Source of the DNA: JBAWXE01 sp037144255
GTDB lineage: Bacteria; Bacteroidota; Bacteroidia; Chitinophagales; Chitinophagaceae
Assembly (NCBI GenBank): GCA_037144255.1
Contig: JBAWXE010000071.1
Location: 1-14,110 of the forward strand
Length of the DNA stretch: 14,110 nt
Direction of reading: 5' to 3'
A program made the position numbers and the translations under genes. Positions 1 through 7,324 of the stretch are shown piece by piece. The first letter of the stretch is position 1, and every line of letters starts with the position of its first letter. The notes under the pieces are model-generated. The model was not told where the DNA came from and ran no database searches. It saw only the letters and a list, made by a program, of their open reading frames with translations.

Positions 1-734
1 TTCGTTTCCATCTTGGCAATCCAATTTTTCAGGTCCTCGATCACTTTTGGTTGAATTTCATGCCCCATAGGGTATTCATGATATTCGGGCCTTATCCCTT
101 TTTGTATCAGAAAATCTCTGGATTTCTGCGCTTTTTCAAGAGATATCACATCATCATATGTTCCATGAGAAATGAACCAGGATGTATGCTTCAATTTCTT
201 CTCTGTTGCTACCATAGGTTTTACCTCTTCAGATAAGCTACCACTTAGTATCGCTACGCCTTTTATTTTTTCAGGTTCGGTAAGTCCTACAGCATAGCTC
301 ATGCGCGATCCTTGGCTAAACCCTAAAAGATATACTCGTTGTGTGTCAGTATGATATTTAGCGTTTACTTCATTGATCATATTTGAAATTAGTTTCCTGC
401 TTTCTTCTGCTTCATCGGCATTCATGATTCTTTCGCCCTTTACTACACTTACATGGCACCAGGCATAAGATCCTTCAGACAATGTAATAGGCCCCCGTGC
501 CGAAACTATCAAAAGGTCTTTAGGTAAATAGGTGACTGCCATATTATACAAGTTCTGTTCAGTACCACCATAACCATGCAGTAAAATAAGTACTGCTGGA
601 TGCTCGCTTTTTACTTCGGGTTTATGTACTATATAAAATAGCCCGGTACTGTCTTTATTTTTATCAAAGGCAAATAAACCATAACTATTATAAATGCAAA
701 GAATGATTAGTAAGGGTATCTGTCTAAAATGCAT
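1..734 (-). CDS. Exported alpha/beta-hydrolase, phospholipase/carboxylesterase type (3' end outside window)
   Basis: Reading the complement from the ATG at 734-732 gives 244 open codons to the left edge with no stop. The protein starts with a hydrophobic export segment (residues ~3-22, LLIILC within it). The hydrolase fold then shows an oxyanion-type HGYGG (53-57), the nucleophile elbow GFSQG (138-142, Ser140), an acid-bearing HGTYDD segment (190-195, probably Asp194) and a final GHE (His225). A complete Ser-Asp-His triad in this order and spacing is typical of the phospholipase/carboxylesterase (Abhydrolase_2) and dienelactone-hydrolase-like families, which cleave carboxylic esters or lysophospholipids. 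Those families run ~220-250 residues, so only a few codons are probably missing. The exported N-terminus implies a periplasmic or lipid-anchored enzyme; Cys13 could be a lipobox cysteine, but this is ambiguous. The true substrate is unknown. It is transcribed divergently from the next gene. Confidence 0.85.
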   Translation of the reverse strand, partial: MHFRQIPLLIILCIYNSYGLFAFDKNKDSTGLFYIVHKPEVKSEHPAVLILLHGYGGTEQNLYNMAVTYLPKDLLIVSARGPITLSEGSYAWCHVSVVKGERIMNADEAEESRKLISNMINEVNAKYHTDTQRVYLLGFSQGSRMSYAVGLTEPEKIKGVAILSGSLSEEVKPMVATEKKLKHTSWFISHGTYDDVISLEKAQKSRDFLIQKGIRPEYHEYPMGHEIQPKVIEDLKNWIAKMET

Positions 735-877
735 CTTCGAATGGTTGAAAGGCAAATGTCGCTATTTTGAATGCTTCCTGATTAAAACTCCATTATTTAA
801 ATAAAAAATTGACACAGGTTTCATTGAACTATTTAATTTATATTACTTCCTTAAAATGGCTCTCAACATAGTCCATG

Positions 878-889
878 CTTAATATTAAG
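878..889. promoter_or_regulatory. Palindromic operator candidate in a divergent intergenic region
   Basis: A perfect 12-nt palindrome, CTTAATATTAAG, sits mid-way between the divergent esterase (start 734) and T9SS protein (start 975) genes. It is flanked by CCATG (873-877) and CATGG (898-902), an outer imperfectly spaced inverted repeat. Such symmetry is what a dimeric regulator would bind, but short AT-rich palindromes also arise by chance. No adjacent regulator gene is present. The rest of the 240-bp region shows only weak promoter resemblance, e.g. CAGGTTTG at 950-957 for the rightward gene. Confidence 0.2.
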
Positions 890-974
890 AATATCAACAT
901 GGTGATCAAATTCAATATGTCTTGAATATTTTCTTTAGCTTTACTATTACAGGTTTGAAATTAATATCCATTTT

Positions 975-2396
975 ATGAATAAGGTCGCCTTTTTATGGCT
1001 ATTCTTGAGCTTCTCGCTATTGGCATCTGTCAGTACTTTTGCACAGATCAACATTGCTCATACCATTACCCAACCTACATATTGTTATTATGGTAATGGA
1101 AAGATGGATTTTTCAGGTTTAACACCATCTAGCAGTTTTCAGTTACACTATACCAAAAATGGATCCATACAGCCTACTATCGATATTAAGTCCACACCAT
1201 TTGGTAGCTATGAATTAACGCATTTAGGTCCTGGGACTTATACAGATATTTATGTGAGCAATGGCAGCCTTCATTCAAATATATTAGGTCCTGTTGTGTT
1301 AAATGATGCAGCAATACCGATAATTTCTTTAGGGTCAGTAAAGAACCCGGCTACTTGTCAGGTAAGTAATGGAGCTATAACCATAAAAGGGTTCATACCA
1401 AATGCTACTTATACTTTTACGTATACCAAAAATTCATCCAATATATATAAATCACCATTAATGGCAGTTAATGATACCGGATGTTTTATTATAACAGGGT
1501 TGACTGAAGGTCTATATGAACATATCCAATTCAAATCATCGGCTACAGGTTGCGCATCCACAACATTAGCACCTATAGAACTTAAGAGTGATCCGAACAT
1601 CAGTTATACTTTAACTAATATGGCTGCTGTTTGTGGAGATAGCACTGGCAATATAACACTGTATGGATTATATCCAGGAGCTAAGTATTCTGTTGATTAT
1701 ACTAAAAATAATATTTCCCAGCATAGAGATGGATTGGTGGCAAATAGGTGGGGGGGGATAGATATTATAGGCTTAGGAGCCGGCACCTATGATAAAATAA
1801 AGGCATCTCCTGCTGATTGCGACATCAGTACCGCAATTACTGGGCCTATACAGATCACAGCCACAGCAGTACAAAATGTATTGATAAAAACAGTGCCTGG
1901 TAATGTCGTAAGCCCTACCGATACTGTGATTTTTATTGCCAAGGCAAGCAATACAGGCAGGCATCCACGGTTCCTTTGGCAGAAAAATGGTGTGCCTGTG
2001 CAAGGGCATGCTAATTTTTATATGGATCATCATTTCAAAAATGGAGATATTATTACCTGTACCGTTACCAGCATTTTATGTTCGGAGCTGAGTACTGCCG
2101 GAAATAATATTATCATGTCTGTAGTGCAAAATAATTCTGCGGCAGCGGCGGCAATCAATAATGTTACTCTTTCCAGTGGTTTCAGGTTGTTCCCAAATCC
2201 TACGAACAGTATACTCTTTGTAGATAGTAAAGAACCGGTAAATATTGAAGTAACAGATATTAATGGTAAGATAGTAAGAGAGATGAGACAAGATAAATAT
2301 GTGGATATGAGTAAACTGGCCAATGGTATATACCTCATACACTTATACAATAAAGAAGGTTTGCTGCTACATGTAGGTAGGGTAGTGAAAGAATAA
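975..2396 (+). CDS. Secreted repeat protein with type IX secretion C-terminal sorting domain
   Basis: This 473-residue protein begins with a clear Sec signal peptide (residues 1-24, ending TFAQ). Three ~91-residue repeats follow (about 34-110, 125-203, 217-293), each with an opening Cys, a YTKN motif (59, 150, 242) and a GxxxGxY-like turn. Residues ~300-386 resemble the Ig/PKD-like domains common in Bacteroidota surface proteins (FLWQKNG, then NGDIITC). Residues 401-473 are a T9SS type A sorting domain: FRLFPNPT, then VTDINGKIV and LANGIYLIHLY. Known T9SS biology predicts Sec export, outer-membrane passage and removal of the C-terminal domain with release or anchoring at the surface. No enzymatic motif is visible, so an adhesin or matrix role is an inference. 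The gene is monocistronic: a divergent gene lies upstream and a terminator lies directly after the stop. A run of eight Gs (1750-1757) lies inside the third repeat. Confidence 0.85.
   Translation: MNKVAFLWLFLSFSLLASVSTFAQINIAHTITQPTYCYYGNGKMDFSGLTPSSSFQLHYTKNGSIQPTIDIKSTPFGSYELTHLGPGTYTDIYVSNGSLHSNILGPVVLNDAAIPIISLGSVKNPATCQVSNGAITIKGFIPNATYTFTYTKNSSNIYKSPLMAVNDTGCFIITGLTEGLYEHIQFKSSATGCASTTLAPIELKSDPNISYTLTNMAAVCGDSTGNITLYGLYPGAKYSVDYTKNNISQHRDGLVANRWGGIDIIGLGAGTYDKIKASPADCDISTAITGPIQITATAVQNVLIKTVPGNVVSPTDTVIFIAKASNTGRHPRFLWQKNGVPVQGHANFYMDHHFKNGDIITCTVTSILCSELSTAGNNIIMSVVQNNSAAAAAINNVTLSSGFRLFPNPTNSILFVDSKEPVNIEVTDINGKIVREMRQDKYVDMSKLANGIYLIHLYNKEGLLLHVGRVVKE
1074..1853 (+). repeat. Three tandem ~91-residue protein repeats
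   Basis: The translated repeats align by eye at nucleotides ~1074-1304, 1347-1583 and 1623-1853. Shared landmarks are a Cys followed by a small Gly-rich loop (Cys37, 128, 220; spacing 91 and 92), a G[LF]xPxxxY strand, YTKN (59, 150, 242), and a GLxxGxY-type turn (repeat 1 GPGTY, repeat 2 EGLY, repeat 3 GAGTY). Repeats 2 and 3 end in a second Cys (193, 282), possibly disulfide-bonded to the first; repeat 1 lacks it. The repeats have diverged at DNA level, so they are old protein-domain duplications. They recall SprB-like or Ig-like repeats, but I cannot assign them to a named family. Confidence 0.65.
1750..1757 (+). repeat. G8 homopolymer inside a coding sequence
   Basis: Eight consecutive Gs encode part of the Trp-Gly-Gly of repeat 3 in the T9SS protein. 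This is the conspicuous mononucleotide G run in an otherwise AT-rich gene. Losing one G would put TAG in frame at 1759-1761; gaining one G would put TGA in frame at 1790-1792. Either change removes the rest of repeat 3 and the T9SS sorting domain. The frame as given is intact: the repeat landmarks continue on both sides. Confidence 0.8.
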
Positions 2397-2416
2397 ATAT
2401 CATTGAAAAATTGAAT

Positions 2417-2455
2417 AAACAAAGCAGCCCGAAAAAGTTTCGGGCTGTTTTGTTT
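2417..2455. terminator. Bidirectional intrinsic terminator
   Basis: A hairpin with a 10-bp core (2425-2434 paired with 2438-2447, loop AAG) is extended by eight more A/T-rich pairs, one a G-T wobble, to about 18 bp. T-rich sequence follows on the plus side (2448-2455), and the complementary A-rich run precedes it, giving a U-tract when read leftward. It lies between the convergent stop codons at 2396 and 2477, so it can end both the T9SS gene and the leftward MFS transcript. Confidence 0.85.
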
Positions 2456-2476
2456 AAAACGAGTTTATACTATTGT

Positions 2477-3700
2477 TTATGCCGGCAATGCATGTTTTTT
2501 CATACTACGTGCTGCTAGCAATGTACTGGCCAATGCCAGTACCGCCGCCGCTATAAATGGTGCTCCGGGAAAATTAAATGGTGCCTGAGCTCCTGTATAA
2601 TAAGCAAACAGATTGGTCATCATCGGTGGCCCTATAATAGTGGTCACACTCATCATACTGGTCATAGCTCCTTGTAGTTCACCTTGTTCATTAGCAGGTA
2701 CATGGTTTGATAATACTCCCTGCATGGCCGGTCCTGCAATACCCCCCAGACAATAAGGTATGATACAGGCAAACATCATACCGCCCGAATTGGCCAAAAC
2801 AAACAATAATAAACCTAAAGTAGATAAAGCCAATCCTAGATATACACTACGTTCTGCACCTAGCAATGGCATTGTCTTGCGTATCAGTAAGCCTTGTACT
2901 AATCCTACCACCAATCCCACAAATGCTAATGAATATCCTACCCATGCCTCATTCCACTGAAATTTATACATGCAGTAATACTGCCAGGTGCTTTGTACAG
3001 ATTGCCCTGCCAGGTATAATAAAGATATAGCAGCTATCAGCCCTGCTACTGCCGGATATCTTTTTAGTTGTATCAGGCTACCCAGGGGGTTAGCACGTTT
3101 GATGTCAAATGAACGGCGATTCTCAGGTGCCAACGATTCAGGCATTACAAAGTAACCATACAGACAGTTCAGTAAACTCAGTACCGCCGCAGCAATAAAG
3201 GGAATCCTAGGGCCGAACTGCCCTAACATACCGCCCATAGCCGGACCAATAATAAAACCCATACCAAATGCCGCACCTACTAGTCCGAAATTCTGTGCAC
3301 GTTTTTCAGGTTCGCTCACATCTGCTATATAGGCCGCAGCGGTAGTAAAGCTGGCACCTGTTACCCCTGCTATTATACGCCCAACGAATAGCCAACCAAT
3401 AGTAGGCGCTACTGCCTGAAATAAATAATCTATTCCAAAACCAAACAAGGAGAACAAGAGAATGGGTCTGCGCCCGAACCTGTCACTAAGGCTACCCAGT
3501 ATAGGTGCACATACAAACTGTACTATGGCATAAGAGAATGTAAGCCAGCCTCCATATTTGGCAGCGGTGCTCATATCTCCATGTATCAGTTGAGAGATCA
3601 GTTTGGGTAATACTGGTATGATGATACCCAATCCGGTAACATCTATGAGTAATGTGATAAATATAAAACTAAGGGCAGCTTTCTGCGATTTTGGAGCCAT
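2477..3700 (-). CDS. TetA-like (TCR/Tet family) MFS drug exporter
   Basis: This 407-residue protein is mostly hydrophobic with about 12 predicted membrane segments, the normal size for the 12-TM drug:H+ antiporters of the major facilitator superfamily. Motif A between TM2 and TM3 is intact (GSLSDRFGRRP, 69-79). The TM5 antiporter motif C is GMGFIIGPAMGG (146-157), a hallmark of exporters. Asp20 in the first helix (ITLLIDVTGLGIIIPVLP) and Asp91 in FGIDYLF match positions of functional aspartates in TetA. These features place it in the TetA-like branch acting in the inner membrane. Chromosomal homologues of this kind are often labelled tetracycline resistance, but the substrate cannot be read from sequence and resistance should not be assumed. 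It is the last gene of a leftward run, 67 bp after the LpxR-like gene, and ends at a shared terminator. Confidence 0.85.
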   Translation of the reverse strand: MAPKSQKAALSFIFITLLIDVTGLGIIIPVLPKLISQLIHGDMSTAAKYGGWLTFSYAIVQFVCAPILGSLSDRFGRRPILLFSLFGFGIDYLFQAVAPTIGWLFVGRIIAGVTGASFTTAAAYIADVSEPEKRAQNFGLVGAAFGMGFIIGPAMGGMLGQFGPRIPFIAAAVLSLLNCLYGYFVMPESLAPENRRSFDIKRANPLGSLIQLKRYPAVAGLIAAISLLYLAGQSVQSTWQYYCMYKFQWNEAWVGYSLAFVGLVVGLVQGLLIRKTMPLLGAERSVYLGLALSTLGLLLFVLANSGGMMFACIIPYCLGGIAGPAMQGVLSNHVPANEQGELQGAMTSMMSVTTIIGPPMMTNLFAYYTGAQAPFNFPGAPFIAAAVLALASTLLAARSMKKHALPA

Positions 3701-3743
3701 GAGGGTGAATATTTGCTATGGTGCAGGTACCGGACTAAATTAT

Positions 3744-3772
3744 AAAATGTACAGGAATATTCTGCTATCAAA
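3744..3772 (-). promoter_or_regulatory. Possible Bacteroidota-type promoter for the MFS gene
   Basis: Read leftward, TTTG (3772-3769) is followed after 17 nt by TACATTTT (3751-3744), a one-mismatch version of the TAnnTTTG -7 box. Transcription would begin near 3737, about 37 nt before the MFS start. The -33 element overlaps the stop codon of the preceding gene. The match is imperfect, so simple read-through from upstream remains possible. Confidence 0.3.
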
Positions 3773-4727
3773 ACGTAAAAGCTATTTGTATGCCACCCCA
3801 ATGATGGTCGCTACCTGTGGAAAATTCTTTGGTAATGAAGGCCTGAAAGTACTCTAAATATAGTCTCTTATATGCTACTGCTACACCATATCTATTTTGA
3901 AAGGTAAGCCTCATAATTTGTTTGTTATCAATAGTGTATGGATTGTTTCTGTCGAACAATCCTCCTTGTAATGTTGCATCATATCCTATGCTTGCAAGCT
4001 CAGTATGTTCATAAAAATACATTGCAAATTTCCTATTCGATTTAGTTATGAATGGGGATTGAAACAGTCCTAGTATAGCAGTAATACCAATGCCTGCTTT
4101 ATCGCTTAGTGTGCCTGCTCTGGCCATTGCATCAGCATCTATAGAATAGTACTTGCCACATAATATCTGTTTCTCATAGTCCACTTGGTAGTTCAGTTCT
4201 ATATCATTTTGTATCTGGTGGCTCCAGCCTCTGGGTTGTATACCGTCTAATGCACGGTGTATTCCTTTTTGCATTTGCTCCCCACCTGTAGATGGACCAA
4301 TATCTCCCGTAACGAGTGTAGTAGAAAAACGCTGCATGTGTATAGTATCTGTACATATCATAAAAGACTTCAGCATAATAACACTGGCATATGGCCTGTC
4401 TCCATATAATATTTTATCGTTTAGTAAGCTACTGGGGGTGTAACCATCATGCTCTATTGCCAATCCATATTTTGTATTTCTCCAATGCAGATGTATAAGT
4501 ATTTTATTGATGGGGTTGTACTTAAGGACAGGTGATGCTATTTCTGCATGTATACCTTGTGTATAGTAGAGATCAGTAGCTGAGAAAAAGTCATTTTCAT
4601 AATTCAGTCGGAAGTAAGAATCGCTATTAATATTCTTATATGATAGGGTATTGTCTATTGCTTGCCCATTACTCCTGAGAGCAAATAAGCAAATTAAGAA
4701 ACATATATAGATTGGGGCTTTGCGCAT
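3768..4727 (-). CDS. LpxR-like lipid A deacylase family outer-membrane barrel (DUF2219)
   Basis: This 319-residue protein has a signal peptide (residues 1-22, ending SNGQA) and ends IQIAFTF with a terminal Phe, as outer-membrane beta-barrels do. Family landmarks appear in order: YENDFF (43-48, candidate catalytic Asn45-Asp46), TDLYYTQG (51-58), YGDRPYAS (108-115), GPSTGGEQMQKGIH (144-157, candidate catalytic His157) and PRGWSHQIQND (165-175). LpxR of Salmonella is a Ca2+-dependent outer-membrane enzyme that removes the 3'-acyloxyacyl group of lipid A, altering immune recognition and envelope charge. The family call is firm; the exact cleavage activity in this organism is inferred. It lies 57 bp after a CDF metal exporter and 67 bp before an MFS exporter on the same strand, with no strong terminator visible in either gap, so an envelope-related operon is likely. 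Confidence 0.8.
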   Translation of the reverse strand: MRKAPIYICFLICLFALRSNGQAIDNTLSYKNINSDSYFRLNYENDFFSATDLYYTQGIHAEIASPVLKYNPINKILIHLHWRNTKYGLAIEHDGYTPSSLLNDKILYGDRPYASVIMLKSFMICTDTIHMQRFSTTLVTGDIGPSTGGEQMQKGIHRALDGIQPRGWSHQIQNDIELNYQVDYEKQILCGKYYSIDADAMARAGTLSDKAGIGITAILGLFQSPFITKSNRKFAMYFYEHTELASIGYDATLQGGLFDRNNPYTIDNKQIMRLTFQNRYGVAVAYKRLYLEYFQAFITKEFSTGSDHHWGGIQIAFTF

Positions 4728-4784
4728 TTGTTTCTTATTATATACGCAAAAAGAAGGTATGTAGATTGATGTATTTCAGACTAA

Positions 4785-5867
4785 TTAATCCTCACAAAGA
4801 TGTGTTGGGTCAGTCTTTTTAGATCTGTCAGATTCTAGTGTAATGTGTTGAATATTATTGTGTTGCAGTTTATGTTTAATGTTATGCTTTATAATACCTT
4901 CTTGCTCCAGGCTGGTTCCGTCGGGGAATAATACATGTGCAGTAAGGGCATTTTCTGTAGTACTGATAGCCCAGATATGTATATGGTATATATCCTTAAT
5001 GCCCTCTATTTGCATAAGAGAAATTTTGATATTCTCTATATCTATATCCTTAGGTACCCCGTCCAATGATAGTCTTAGGCTGCTGCTCAATAAGTTCCAG
5101 GTGCTAATAAGAATGACAATAGCAATAACAATACTCAAAACAGGATCTAGCCAATATAGGTGGAAATAGTATATAATAATGCCACCTACTACCAGTCCTA
5201 GGGAAACAAGAGCATCACCTAACATATGCAAATAAGCGCTCTTTAAGTTCAGGTCACTATCCTTCCTACGGAAGAACATCATGGCAGTAAGTCCATTGAT
5301 AAGAATACCTATACCAGCCACCCATGCTATTACATCTCCTTGTAATACTTCCGGGTGTAAGAATCGATGAATGGCTTCGTAAACTATACCGCCTACTGAT
5401 ACCAAAAGTACCATAGCATTAAACAATGCCACAAGAATAGATGTCTTGCGATAACCATATGTATATTTTGAATTAGCTTTTACTTTCATCAGTTTGAAAG
5501 CCAAAAGCGATAGGGCTAGACTGCCCACATCTGCCAAATTGTGCCCGGCATCAGATAGTAAAGAAAGTGAATGTATAGATAATCCCATGATCACTTCTAC
5601 TACAACAAATGCGAAATTGAGCAATATGCCAATGATAAAAGACGTATTTACGCTGGTAAGCTGTATGCTATGGTCGTGGCTATGTGTATGTCCTCTACGT
5701 CCATGATCATGATGTTCTTCGTGTTCGCCGGAGTGATGACTTTGATGGCGTTTGTGACTGTGCTTATGTTGCCCATGATGATGCTCATGATCCTCCGGAT
5801 GGTCATGTGGATTATGGTCATCTTCATCATCTAAATGGCTATGAGTTATTTTGTGTAAGTCACTCAT
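4785..5867 (-). CDS. CDF-family (CzcD/ZitB-type) Zn2+ exporter with His-rich N-terminus
   Basis: This 360-residue cation diffusion facilitator exchanges cytosolic divalent metal for protons across the inner membrane. Six membrane segments span residues ~73-265. The two metal-site motifs are H109xxxD113 in TM2 (SDAGHNLAD) and H214xxxD218 in TM5 (HMLGD); the HxxxD pairing is typical of zinc-selective members. A cytoplasmic C-terminal domain (~268-345) contains HIHIWAIS, a conserved dimerising/metal-sensing region. The N-terminal ~66 residues hold 24 histidines mixed with Asp/Glu, a metal-collecting extension seen in ZnT/ZitB-like proteins but long here. It starts only 10 bp after the rlmD stop, indicating co-transcription; the next gene downstream is LpxR-like. 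No adjacent metal-responsive regulator is visible. Zinc is the best guess; Co2+ or Cd2+ are possible. Confidence 0.9.
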   Translation of the reverse strand: MSDLHKITHSHLDDEDDHNPHDHPEDHEHHHGQHKHSHKRHQSHHSGEHEEHHDHGRRGHTHSHDHSIQLTSVNTSFIIGILLNFAFVVVEVIMGLSIHSLSLLSDAGHNLADVGSLALSLLAFKLMKVKANSKYTYGYRKTSILVALFNAMVLLVSVGGIVYEAIHRFLHPEVLQGDVIAWVAGIGILINGLTAMMFFRRKDSDLNLKSAYLHMLGDALVSLGLVVGGIIIYYFHLYWLDPVLSIVIAIVILISTWNLLSSSLRLSLDGVPKDIDIENIKISLMQIEGIKDIYHIHIWAISTTENALTAHVLFPDGTSLEQEGIIKHNIKHKLQHNNIQHITLESDRSKKTDPTHLCED

Positions 5868-5877
5868 TATTAATTGT

Positions 5878-7296
5878 TTATCTTAGTTCAAGTAAAGCAA
5901 CATTCTCAATATGGTGTGTATGCGGGAACATGTCTATAGGTTGTAAACGAACTACCTTGTAAGCATGGTCTAGCAGTGCCAGATCGCGAGCCTGTGTAGC
6001 CGGATTACAACTTACATATACCACCCTTGGTGCCGACAGTTTCAATAATTGTTGTATGAGTTTTTCCTGCATGCCTGCTCTTGGCGGGTCTGTAATGATC
6101 ACATCAGGGCACCCATGTTTTTCAAAAAAAGCATCATTACAAATATCGGCCACATCACCTGTGAAAAATTCACAATGTTCTAATTTGTTTGCAGCTGCAT
6201 TTTCTCTTGCATCTTTTATGGCATCATCCACTACCTCTATACCAATTACTTTTTTTGCACCCTGAGAACAGAAGATACCTATACTACCTGTACCGCAATA
6301 TAGATCATATAATGTTTCATTACCTGTAAGACCTGCAAATTCCCTTGTCACTCTATATAACGCTTCTGCCTGATATGTGTTGGTTTGGAAGAAAGACTTT
6401 GGAGAAATCTTAAACACGAAATTCTCTAGTTTTTCTTCTATATATCCCTTACCGCTATATAATACTACTTCCTGATCGTAAATGGTATCGTTCACTTTAG
6501 GATTAATGGTATAGTGTAGGGTAGTAATACCAGGTACATTTGCTAATATATGGTCTAATAATGCTATGCGATTAGTTTCGTCCTCACTACCAAATACAAT
6601 ATTTACCAAAACCTCTCCATTCGTAGCTACCCGTAATATAACATTGCGCAACCATCCTTGCTGAGCACGATAATCGTAATAGGGCAATTGGTGTTTTTCT
6701 GTATACTCACGTATTACTGCCAGTAATGTATTAGTAGGATCTTGTTGTAAATAACAAGTATGTATAGGTACCACTTTATCGAATAGCCCCGGAGCATGAA
6801 ACCCCAGAGCAGGTTCCAGTGCAAAACGCTCTTCACAGGCTGCCTTTATCTCTGCATGAGTACGGTAACGTTGGGTGCTGAAAGTAAATTCCAGTTTATT
6901 CCTATAGTATCTTTCGCGAGGGCTGCCAATGATTGCCTGCATAAGAGGTAATTCTATATGCCCTATACGTTGTAGTTGATCGGCTACTTGCTGTTGTTTA
7001 TATTTTAATTGTAGTTCATATGGCAACATTTGCCATTTACAACCACCACATAGACCGAAGTGTTGACAAAAAGGTTCTATACGATCTGGGGAGGGTTGTA
7101 CCAGTTCTATAACTTTACCTTCTACCCATGTTTTCTTCTTTTTCACTATCTGTACATTCACCACATCGCCGGGTATTGAGTTCTCTACAAACAAAACCCT
7201 GCCATCTTCCATATGGGCAATGCTTTTACCTTCGGCTGCATACGCATCGATCTTAATGTTATATACCGGCTCGCTTCTTTTTCTTTTCCGTGACAA
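5878..7296 (-). CDS. rlmD: 23S rRNA (uracil-C5)-methyltransferase, RlmD/RumA family
   Basis: This 472-residue protein follows the RumA layout. An N-terminal TRAM RNA-binding domain (~12-68) is followed by iron-sulfur cysteines C77, C83, C86 (CGGC) and C181. The SAM-binding motif is DLYCGTGSIGIF (331-342), then DPPRAG (403-408), the catalytic SCNPAT (Cys430) and the general-base HHIE (Glu464). Known members make m5U1939 in 23S rRNA using SAM; related TrmA/RlmCD enzymes use other uridines, so the exact target is inferred. The start is TTG: the only in-frame codons between the upstream stop (complement of 7330-7332) and residue 28 include no ATG, and the TTG places a basic leader (MSRKRKR) directly before the TRAM domain. 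A perfect TAAATTTG -7 box lies 29 nt upstream. It heads the leftward run; the CDF gene follows after 10 bp. Confidence 0.88.
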   Translation of the reverse strand: MSRKRKRSEPVYNIKIDAYAAEGKSIAHMEDGRVLFVENSIPGDVVNVQIVKKKKTWVEGKVIELVQPSPDRIEPFCQHFGLCGGCKWQMLPYELQLKYKQQQVADQLQRIGHIELPLMQAIIGSPRERYYRNKLEFTFSTQRYRTHAEIKAACEERFALEPALGFHAPGLFDKVVPIHTCYLQQDPTNTLLAVIREYTEKHQLPYYDYRAQQGWLRNVILRVATNGEVLVNIVFGSEDETNRIALLDHILANVPGITTLHYTINPKVNDTIYDQEVVLYSGKGYIEEKLENFVFKISPKSFFQTNTYQAEALYRVTREFAGLTGNETLYDLYCGTGSIGIFCSQGAKKVIGIEVVDDAIKDARENAAANKLEHCEFFTGDVADICNDAFFEKHGCPDVIITDPPRAGMQEKLIQQLLKLSAPRVVYVSCNPATQARDLALLDHAYKVVRLQPIDMFPHTHHIENVALLELR

Positions 7297-7324
7297 TATT
7301 TTATGATTAACAGTTAATAAGTTG

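Noticed and set aside
51..236. Rightward 61-codon frame at the left edge
   Set aside because: It is antisense to the hydrolase C-terminus, where catalytic Asp and His motifs are present on the other strand.
2030..2422. Leftward open frame of 130 codons beneath the T9SS sorting domain
   Set aside because: It lies antisense to a well-supported sorting domain, shows no recognisable motif, and runs into the terminator region.
2477..3700. Calling the MFS protein a tetracycline resistance determinant
   Set aside because: TetA-like motifs are present, but they are shared by many chromosomal exporters and no tetR-like regulator or mobile context accompanies the gene.
3603..3857. Rightward 84-codon frame across the MFS/LpxR-like gene boundary
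   Set aside because: It overlaps two better-supported leftward genes, has no motif, and has no promoter or ribosome site of its own.
5684..5962. Rightward open frame of 92 codons, rich in Asp, His and Tyr, opposite the CDF gene start
   Set aside because: It is the antisense reading of the His-rich CDF N-terminus and the rlmD 3' end. Its unusual composition comes from complementary His codons, and the CDF frame has conserved motifs.
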